Shown piece by piece: positions 56,213 through 64,000 of a DNA stretch of 64,000 nucleotides. Within the stretch, counting starts at the first letter, position 1. Every line of letters starts with the position of its first letter. Position numbers and translations under genes: made by a program. Under the pieces are notes generated by a model. The model saw only the letters and a list, made by a program, of their open reading frames with translations. It had not been told where the DNA came from and made no database searches. This stretch comes from Gloeopeniophorella convolvens. Taxonomy: Eukaryota > Basidiomycota > Agaricomycetes > Russulales. The stretch lies in NCBI GenBank assembly GCA_022496205.1, contig WTXD01000012.1, positions 186,001 to 250,000 of the forward strand, read 5' to 3'.

Positions 56213-57424
56213 AGTCGCCAATAAAAGCAAGTTGCTGCAGGTGGTAGAATTGGGCAAGTTTGACTGTGGGCGTAGGACTTGAGAGTGATCTACCCTCCAT
56301 GGAGTAGGCACCTCAATCCTTTTAAATGGCAAGAAGCGTGGCAGTGCGGGCGCAGTGCAGTACTACAGGCCTCTTACATGCCGTGCCAAGGCCCGCGACA
56401 CTGGGCGTCATGATGACAGCCTGAGGTAGCATTCAACTGTGGCACGGGCCCAAGGGCCCCCGGCCCAGCGGCCACTAAAGTACTGAAATGGAATCACATC
56501 AACCAAGGCCCGCAAGAGCTTCAGGCCACCGCTGTGATCGCGTACTACCACCCAAGTGCCACGACGTGACTACACACGAGCTCACTGATATGATCGCCCG
56601 GATAATCTGGCCAGCCTCCAATCGCATCAGTAACGGTGGGCCGGGCCTACAGAGGTTTGCAAAGGGCCCTCAGGCCTCAGGCCTCTGGCCTCGGGCCTGC
56701 CCAGGCCCGCAGACAGCCGTAGTTGCAATTGGCGGGGGCTTGGCATAATTGGGGGAAACAGGGGGAGGTGTACTTCCGCGGAGCATCAGCGAGGAGAGGG
56801 ACTGACGTAGAGCAGTGAATTGCCAACTTGTTGAGATGAAATGTAGCGTTCGTGGAAGTTGGTCTGGACCCCTCAATTGGCACGAAAGCCACCGGGATCA
56901 CCCGCCGAGTCGAAGTTAGTTCAACGTTCAACGTTCAACGGTCAATGTCCATCCTGTACGCCCAGGGCCTGAGGCCTTGAGGATTTGGATTTGCTGTAAT
57001 ATCGTGGCGGTGGCAGAGAGAAGATATTGTAAGTGACCACTGGGCCGTCACTGCCACCGGCCTATGTCATAACCGGGCCTGCAGATCCAGATCCTAAAGC
57101 CAAAGCTATGGCTACTAAAGCTCAAGAACTGATAGAATGCAAATATCGCGGGCCGCGAGCCTCAAGCGTGCCTGAGGGTTTACAATAGGCTGCTGTAGGC
57201 CCGGCGGCCTCACCGAGAGCGCTCGCCTCGAGGCCCACACACGTTGATGTATATTCGATTACGATGTCGGTTTTAGCGGTGGGTCTTTCCGGCCTTTTGG
57301 GTGCTGCAGGTGTATAAAACGCGCTCCCTCGACCGTTTTCAATACTGCACTATCACTATCACTCACTACCACTGCCACTACCAGCACTATCCCCTACCAG
57401 CTTCTCCGCTTGGGATCTCTCGAT
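56213..57424. promoter_or_regulatory. Divergent promoter spacer, GGCC-dense (copy 2)
   Basis: Between about 56365 and 57295 I count 27 GGCC tetranucleotides where about four are expected. They cluster as aggcctcaggcctctggcct near 56673 and as gggcccaagggcccccggcc near 56445. A TATA box for the plus-strand partner lies at 57313-57319. A short tandem repeat (gttcaac, about three copies, 56920-56940) is also present. The same density marks the spacer of the first pair at 7269-8007, although the two spacers do not obviously align base by base. Confidence 0.6.
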
Positions 57425-57847
57425 ATGGATTCCGGTGTTCTGATCTACGCCATCCCTCTTGCAACCGCTCGGCTCAATGAGTATGTTGTGAATATTCCTG
57501 ATCAAGTCGTAGAGAAACGTTTGCCTGCATCAAACATCGCTGCAATCCAAGACCTCGGGCCGTTTGTCGAGCAATTGCGCCGCATACCCCAGGTCGGTAG
57601 TACCAAGATCTATGACTTCTTGATCGACGTGAATTGCGACCCTCGGGATCCGGCATGGCGGTGGGGAATAGGTTTCGCCTGCAACAGACACGATTGGCGC
57701 ATGTTAGGGCTGCCAGATGATATAACGAGCCCAGGGCGCGAGTCGGATTTGACGGCTTGCAACTATCTGATGACCTTCTTCAAACAGAAAGAGCTGATCG
57801 AAGAGGGCGCGACGGTTGGTTGGTACATAAACTTTGAACAAACGTAG
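57425..57847 (+). CDS. Small partner protein of the PD-(D/E)XK pair, copy 2 (intact)
   Basis: A single exon of 140 residues starting at the ATG at 57425, about 110 nt after a TATA box. The leader between them contains CACTATC/CACTACC-type repeats. It reads MDSGVLIYAIPLATARLNEY, VVNIPDQVVEKRLPAS, YDFLIDVNCDPRDPAWRWGI and ends FKQKELIEEGATVGWYINFE. There is no signal peptide, membrane span or recognised domain. The damaged copy at 8008 matches across its length and a relic at 26299-26433 matches the first third. I infer function together with the divergent nuclease-like gene only because the arrangement recurs; regulator, inhibitor or cofactor are all possible. Confidence 0.7.
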   Translation: MDSGVLIYAIPLATARLNEYVVNIPDQVVEKRLPASNIAAIQDLGPFVEQLRRIPQVGSTKIYDFLIDVNCDPRDPAWRWGIGFACNRHDWRMLGLPDDITSPGRESDLTACNYLMTFFKQKELIEEGATVGWYINFEQT

Positions 57848-59735
57848 CGTTTTACAGTGCAGCCATGTACTGTTGATGTAGCGATAATTCAACGGATTCG
57901 CTGAAATCCATATTAGTCAGTGAAGATGTGGATCCTGAATGCTGAACGGATGTTTAAACGTGTATGGCACATGCCGGTGCGTGTACACTGCAGAGCGAGC
58001 CTAAGTAGCGTTGGCAGCTGTGTGAGACGGACGGAACGCATGCGGGCATGAATGCTTTGATTGGGTGTTGTACACACTCGTAAAATTGCAGTCGCGGACC
58101 CGGACATGACGGCTTCGGAACGAGCAACTGGGTTGTGGACTGAGCACAACGCCGGGAAAGGACAAGTTATCAGCCATATTCCCCGAAGAAACCTCAAGCA
58201 GCCTACCGGGGGCGATCCCGTATGGTACTACTTGGGTGCGTGAGGGGCGACGTTCGGACGCGCCTCAGTACCCTGAGGACCATCAGTCCCACTGCACACA
58301 AATTTGGTACGTGGCACATAGCAGGACCTGTCTCGACATCGTTCAGTACATCAATTACCGAACCTCTTGGTCCGTAGTGCATAGCCTCTATCCGGCTTCA
58401 TGACGTTGGGACCGAATTCGTGGCGCGACTCAGGTTCCGATCCCCGCTCTGCGTTGACAGCAGCACCTCGAGCGCAGATATTCGCAACCATGGAACGCTG
58501 AGCTCCGTCCCAGGCCATAAGGCCCGCGGGGACCTACCCATTGTCTGGTTCCTGTTTGAACCCGTGAGTGCGGCCAGCAACGAAGGGCACGGTCCTACTC
58601 CATGGTCCAACGAAACAACTGTTTTTCAAAACGCGAGCGCAAGTAAAGCCCCTAGTCATTTCTTTGACTGAGAGAGACTGCTGCTGTTCGTGGTGGTGCT
58701 AGTGGTGCGCGCGCGGAGTATCAAGCAGTCAGCCACCGGTGTCACTCTCAGGCCATCGAGTCCCGGTCCATGTGCGGGGTTTCGTCGGTTCCACGAGCCG
58801 CGTGTTCGCTCTGCCAGCCTCGTGTTGGCGGCCCACCCGCAGGGTGGCAGTGACTTTACGATGATAATGCCGTGAGCGAGGTGCGACGATTAGAAGGAAG
58901 TTCAAGCACGCACGCATGTCAGTACCCTCTACTAGCACAGTGGAACTTGCATCTATTACCAGTGCAAAGGAACACTGAACCCAAAAACAAGGTGTTTAAG
59001 AAAGTCATGCCCGTGGCGCTGATGCGAGTGGAGACTCAGGGACTCGTAGTAGGAGGAGTACTGTCCGTTCGGGGAGTCCGCTCCGGGCTCGTGGCCTCGG
59101 AGGCCTCGAGGCCCGAAGGCCCCGGCGCTCGAGAACGTAAATAAACACGTGCCATCTGGCAATTGCCGCGAGGGTCTGTGCACCGCGATCGCGGTGCAAC
59201 GACGACAGGTTGCTCACAAAATGCTTCTCCTTAATTCTTCACTGCAATTGTGTCTGCCACCGCAAAACCACCATCAACATTCATGCAAGGAACAATTCGC
59301 GCGCACACGCCGCAGATGGCACCTGGAGACGGTGCTCAAGGAAACAGTGGAGGACAAAGACTGTTGGAGAGCTTGGTGCTTTGAGGTCCTGTGAGGCTGT
59401 GAGCACGCGTGTACGCTGACGTGATGCAGGCCCTGTTGTGTTGAGAATGTTTATACGGAAGGCCCAGGGTGGTGCCTGGTGGTACCAGATGGGTGCGTAT
59501 GTATCTTGAGATTTGAGGCTGCATGGGCCAGATCACCTCGCGCTCGTGCCTCCTCTGGGAAGCTGTCCTCTGTGTCCGTTGCCAGCACTTACGCGTTCGT
59601 GGGCCCGTGCAATGCGCCGACCTGGGAGCTATGGCCCTCCGCCACATATATAATCTGGCCATCGCACCGCTCGAGGCGACCAACTGGTCTCTCCTAGGAC
59701 CTCGCCACGCGCCCCTCCTCGTACCATTCACCTTT
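57848..59735. other. 1.9-kb gap with no supported gene
   Basis: No exon is supported. A tight GGCC cluster (gtggcctcggaggcctcgag and following, about 59091-59128) resembles those in the pair spacers, but no third intact pair is adjacent. Confidence 0.4.
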
Positions 59736-60625
59736 ATGTTGTTTGGTAACCATCTGGTGAGCGTGCTCCCAGGGCCACAGCATGCATCTTGCTCAGTGTT
59801 GAACAGGAGTTGGGTACCATGGACTTCCAGATAGACTTACTACCCCCGCTCCTTCTAGACGACTCAGATTCTACCACCGATGACGAGGACGACATGTCCT
59901 CAGGAACTGAAGAATCCACTAACTCGGGGTTCCAGAAACTGGCCCTCGGTGGCCAGGGACCTTCTGCGGATATAAGATTCCTTGGCTCCCCTCTTTCGAA
60001 CGCTCTTGGATTAGGACGCACTACACCGATCTACACCGCTGAGATCGAGGGGTTCGCCACCCCACTCCCGCAGGTTGCGACCTTGCGGGCCCCGTATAAC
60101 CACCAGAACGGTCGCCACCGCGATCGTTCTGACCGAACACACCGCATACAGCAAGTGCAGCAGTGTGTCGGAGAGACAATGCAGCAAACGAGACGCTGGC
60201 CGTTAGGTGCCTGCAAGATGACAGCCTGCGAGATGGTGTGCGCGCTGCCCTCGGCCAGAGGTAAGAAGATCACAACGTCAAGCCGGAGCTCGCTAACGAA
60301 GGGATTGCAGAGATCGCCCAGGCGTCGTTCCAACGCCAATCGCAGAGCTGCCCTGCCCAACGTATGGGCACCCCGAATGCATACCGTTCCTCTCCCTATG
60401 GTGGATGATGCAGCCACTGCACGCGAGCTCTATCTGACAGCGTCTCAAAGGCCCGAAGCCGGTTGGGAAGGATCAGGAGGCTGGACTCCAACGGGGCCAT
60501 CGCTAGCATCGGCTCGGGGCATTAGAGACCCCGAGCCTTCGTCCCATATGCCCCACCGGCCTCTCGTGCTGGGCTGGCGAGTGCGCGTGGCCAGGCTTAT
60601 GGACTCCCCCTACATGGGCGTATAA
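59736..60625 (+). CDS. Doubtful hypothetical protein
   Basis: A TATA-like tatataat (about 59646) precedes an ATG at 59736. A 50-nt GT-AG intron (59757-59806) then joins to a frame that runs to 60625, giving about 280 residues. The first part (MDFQIDLLPPLLLDD, then STTDDEDDMSSGTEES) is acidic; the rest is Arg-rich and without clear order. An ATG at 59819 is an alternative start. No family resemblance; it could be a chance frame or transposon-derived. Confidence 0.3.
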
Positions 60626-62521
60626 TGCGTAAGTTGACGTCATCTAAATGGGCGATACACGTACGACCCACCGGTATTTCATTCTTTCTCTCTCCCAATG
60701 ATGAATGCATTATTGCATCTTGGACAGTGCGTGTCGAGCCTCTGCTCTGCGCCTTGATTAGTTTCTGTACGTACCTTGCACTTCGCATGCATCGTGCCAT
60801 CTCGCGTAGTCCTGTTTCGTCTTGCAGCTTTCTTGTTGTAGTCGTGTCGTCGCGTTGTATGTACGATGAGTGTAGTAGATGATGCCGAACACGACTCCAG
60901 TAGCTGCAACTTTATATAGTGCGCGCAGGGGCGGCGAGGGACGTCTCCCGCGTTGCTCTCGCGACGGATGCCTCCAGGTTGGAGCCGCGTGAGGAACAAT
61001 GCGGGTCAACCGACATCAAAAAAAAAGCAGAGAAGCGCGGTGACCGGCGCGCCGTTGCAAGGTTTGCATAGCAAAAATACAAGGCGCCTGGTCGTGCCAG
61101 CCGCACATGTCAGATGCGCTGCGTCGCCGACGCGCGCTCGAGCACACCGCCTCCGCACGTAATCATCGCCGCAAGACGGACAAGGGAACGTTGTACTTGG
61201 TAGATATAGGACAGACGAGCGATGTCGATCAGAGTCGTGGCCATGTTCTTCATGAAGTGTTGCACGTGCACCGGTCTGGGAAAATCCTAGTTACAAGTCA
61301 AAAATATAGGCCCCGCGTCGACGCCCGTTCAGAACAGGCGTGTTCTGGCGGAGATCGAAGTCCAAGTATCTGTCCAATCACGCTTGCGTGTGCGTCCACC
61401 AGCTGAGCAAGCAAAATGAGCGCGCTTACGAGCGGACCTTCCATCTTGGGCTGAATGGAGATCGAACGCCTGTTCTGAACGGACGCCAACGCGGGGCCTA
61501 CGTTTTTGATTTCTGCTGTAGTGCACCCAGGAAGAAAAGCAGACGCCAGATGGAGGATCCCGAGGTACGAGGGTTGACGTAATTGGGCGTCTGACTCGGG
61601 GAGACTAAGTGAGCGGCATGTGAACGTCCCTGAACATCCCCCATATCCTAGACACACGAGCGGTGTCCTACTTCTCAGCGGCGCGAATGCCTCACGGGAA
61701 TGGAGGAACTCTTGATGGCTCAGGCTAAGCCTGACCAAGCCACGCCGGAACATCATCATATGGCCAGCGATGGGCACCGGAAGCCAGCCGAGTTCAGGTA
61801 AACAAACTGTAATAGGCTGTAATCAATTGTCACCGTCGGTATCAGTCAAGGGGAATCAATCGCTGATGCGAAGTAGGTGAGCGAGCTCGCTCGGGGAGAC
61901 TCAGGGCCCTCGAGTAGAGAAATCTGCCATGATCACGGCTCGAACCTGCTGAATCCACGTAGCCTTGGCCCATCGGGGAGAGAAGGTTGGAAATTAGCAC
62001 AGCCACACCACATTATTGGCAATTCCTGCCAAACACTGGCCGTCTGCTCGCTCCAGCATCGAAGAACCTCACTTCGTCTTATGACCGTGCTGAGCAAGCC
62101 TGCGACTGCACCACATTTCCACCCAGAGCCTACTTTCACATTGTGGACTGAAACATCGATGCTTGATCGGTCAGTCACTTCGATAGCATGACCAGTGTTG
62201 AGTGCAATTAATGACCGGCGACCGGTTCGTTGCCATCTGTATCGCCCATGCGCATGGGTCCATACTCCGCCGTTAACGTGGACTCACAGTCACCGCGAAC
62301 ATGGGTTCGCTTCCACGACCGATTTGGCCACCATTATGCGCAGACCAAAAAAAAAATTGCCATCATCTTGGACTCAGTGACGAGCCGCGTCCTCGTAAAT
62401 CCGTGGAGAACGCTGGGAGAAGCATTTAACAAACGTCAGACGAAGCCCCCGCATGGGGTATATAAGACGCGACCTCGACGGGTTTGAATCCTCATTCTCT
62501 TCCTCAAGCTCGCTTGATACG
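60626..62521. other. 1.9-kb gap holding a MITE-like repeat and a TATA box
   Basis: Other than the inverted repeat at 61295-61515 no feature is supported until the strong TATA (tatataag, about 62459-62466) that precedes the FAD oxidoreductase start by about 60 nt. Confidence 0.5.
61295..61515. mobile_element. MITE-like element with ~48-bp terminal inverted repeats
   Basis: The left arm (about 61295-61342) contains taggccccgcgt and cgttcagaacaggcgt. The right arm (about 61468-61515), read on the minus strand, contains the same two blocks in the same order. The arms differ at about five or six positions, and all differences I see are C/T or G/A. The total length is about 220 bp with no coding capacity. 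A small non-autonomous DNA transposon is the likely identity; a transcribed hairpin is the alternative. Confidence 0.65.
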
Positions 62522-64000
62522 ATGATCAATCTTTTCTCTTCTGTTGCTGTGGCCGCGCTCGCGGTGTCAACGGCGTCCGGTTCCCCCGATCCCGGCACGA
62601 AGCTCGGCTGCCGCAACCAACCTGGCGACCCTGGCTGGCCTACAAACAACATGTGGGCTGCTCTTAATGCTACCATTGGCGGCCGCCTCCTCGCTGTCGT
62701 GCCGTCCGCTAGGGCGTGTCGGGAGCTGAACTGTACTGAGGATCAATGGACCAGCGGAATTTACCGCCAGGGTATCCCTGGCTCTATGAATGTTGTGCGT
62801 TGCCCGTTATAGCCTTTCGCATGAAAGCCAACTAATTACTTTTATTTTCCAAGTACAACTGGGAGGAGGTGAGACATCTGCAGTTATTTTGTTGAGGCAA
62901 GTCGCTGAATGTTGGATGCAGGATTACAATCCTCCTGCTCAGCTTTGCCTCCATAATGGCACTACGCAGTGTGCCCAGGGTATGGTACCACTTTATGCCG
63001 TCAACGCGACGTCTGCGCAGCACATCCAGGTTTGTACTTCGCTTTGCGAATCGAACGCTGGTCGTTGATTCCCTCCAAGGCTGGTGTCCAATTTGCTCTG
63101 GCTAACAACCTGCGCGTATCTATCAAGGCTTCTGGTCACGATTATAAGGGTTGCTCTACCGCAAAGAATTCACTTCTTCTCTGGACTGCTTATCTCAAGA
63201 ATGTCACCTTCACCGACAACTTCGTTGTGGGCGGCCAGAATTTGGGTCCCGCAGTGACCGTCGGCTCTGGTGTTGGTCTTAAGACCATCTACGCCGCGGC
63301 CAAGGCTCAGGGCAGGGCATTTGTCGGCGGCACTGCGGCCACCGTTTCTCCAGCAGGTGGCTACGCTCAGGGCGCTGGTCATTCCATGTTCTCCCCCAAC
63401 TTTGGCCTCGCTGCCGATAACGTCCTCCGTACGTCCCCTTAGACGATGTGCCTTACTCTCAGTATTCTAACTTACGTTTTCAGAATTCACTATCGTACTC
63501 GCGGACGGCACGATTGCCATCGTAAACTCGGTCTCATACTCCGATTGTACGTATCCAGCACTACTTCCGCGCGAGATATCCCAGATTGACGGTTGATCAG
63601 TGTTCTATGCTCTTCGCGGTGGTGGCGCTGGCAGCTGGGGTGTTATCATTGACGCCACCTTCCACACCTACCCCATCTTCAACGCGACCATGCATAGCGT
63701 TAACATCTCGACGTCGAGCCCCGAGCAAACCGGCGACCTTATGACTGCCCATGCCCGTCATGTCAGGGACTGGGACCAGGTCAAGGCTGGTCAGTTTTTC
63801 TGGGTCTACGGCTCGACGACGAGCAGCACGCTCGCACTCGTCACTTTCTTCAAGGACCTCGATGGTCCTTCCAGCAAGGCTCAGCTGGCCGCCTTCCTCG
63901 CAGACGCTACTGCCCTTGGCGCGACCCTCACGGCCGAGTCGACTATCACCGCTGTGGCGAACGACATTATAGGCCTCCCTGACGATGCATCTGGTTACAA
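62522..64000 (+). CDS. Secreted FAD-linked oxidoreductase (berberine-bridge/FAD_binding_4 type), partial
   Basis: From the ATG at 62522, a signal peptide (LFSSVAVAALAVSTASGS) precedes a mature protein with NNMWAALNATIGGRL. Exons: 62522-62791, 62854-62868, 62922-63029, 63080-63428, 63484-63546 and 63601 to beyond 64000. RVSIKASGHDYKG carries the His expected to bind FAD covalently; FVGGTAATVSPAGGYAQGAG and FYALRGGGAGSWGVI complete the FAD domain. The C-terminal substrate domain is cut by the window edge. Members oxidise sugars, alcohols or alkaloid-like substrates with O2, producing H2O2; the substrate here is unknown. N-glycosylation sites (NAT, NCT) fit secretion. The 15-nt second exon (YNWEE) is supported by clean splice sites. 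Confidence 0.88.

Overview
The window reads as genomic DNA of a basidiomycete fungus, most likely an Agaricomycete (inferred from the gene families and gene structure). Genes are split by many 45-100 nt introns with GT-AG (occasionally GC-AG) ends, coding DNA is GC-rich, and neighbours are closely packed, often divergent. No search could be run; every exon join comes from reading splice sites and checking that the frames continue.

Layout. 0.6-3.6 kb: two membrane-anchored proteins of unknown role. 3.9-9.9 kb: a rearranged block in which two inverted copies of a metallo-beta-lactamase-fold hydrolase flank a P-loop kinase-like pseudogene and a divergent pair, a PD-(D/E)XK nuclease-like protein (-) and a small partner protein (+). 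10.6-11.6 kb: a membrane glutaredoxin-like protein whose catalytic cysteine position is serine. 14.1-18.6 kb: two tandem F-box/RCC1-repeat genes with matching exon structure. 18.9-21.7 kb: a conserved acidic protein and the RACK1 gene, with U24 C/D-box snoRNA in its third intron. 22.7-25.6 kb: a nucleoside hydrolase and a damaged NmrA-like reductase. 26.3 kb: a relic of the small partner gene. 27.7-29.8 kb: an intact cytochrome P450. 30.0-32.1 kb: a truncated Ty3/Gypsy-like retroelement. 32.5-48.3 kb: mostly housekeeping genes (adrenodoxin reductase, Got1, FucP-type sugar transporter, ribosomal protein L12, PHO80-type cyclin, Ran1-like kinase, Utp6, an unknown protein). 48.3-51.7 kb: gene-poor GC-rich DNA. 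51.7-54.5 kb: a DHA-type drug transporter. 55.1-57.8 kb: a second, intact copy of the PD-(D/E)XK/partner pair. 59.7-60.6 kb: a doubtful gene. 61.3 kb: a MITE-like inverted repeat. 62.5 kb to the right edge: a secreted FAD-linked oxidoreductase that runs off the window.

The best candidate for an undescribed system is the divergent pair: a PD-(D/E)XK-like protein and a ~140-residue partner, transcribed away from a 0.7-1.2 kb spacer packed with GGCC tetranucleotides. It occurs twice, with a third partner relic. The left copy carries one lost base in each gene; the right copy is open throughout.

Caution: about ten genes, including ones expected to be essential (UTP6, a PHO80-type cyclin), show single-base frame steps, mostly one missing base in GC-rich DNA. 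Some breaks called here may therefore be sequence errors rather than pseudogenes.
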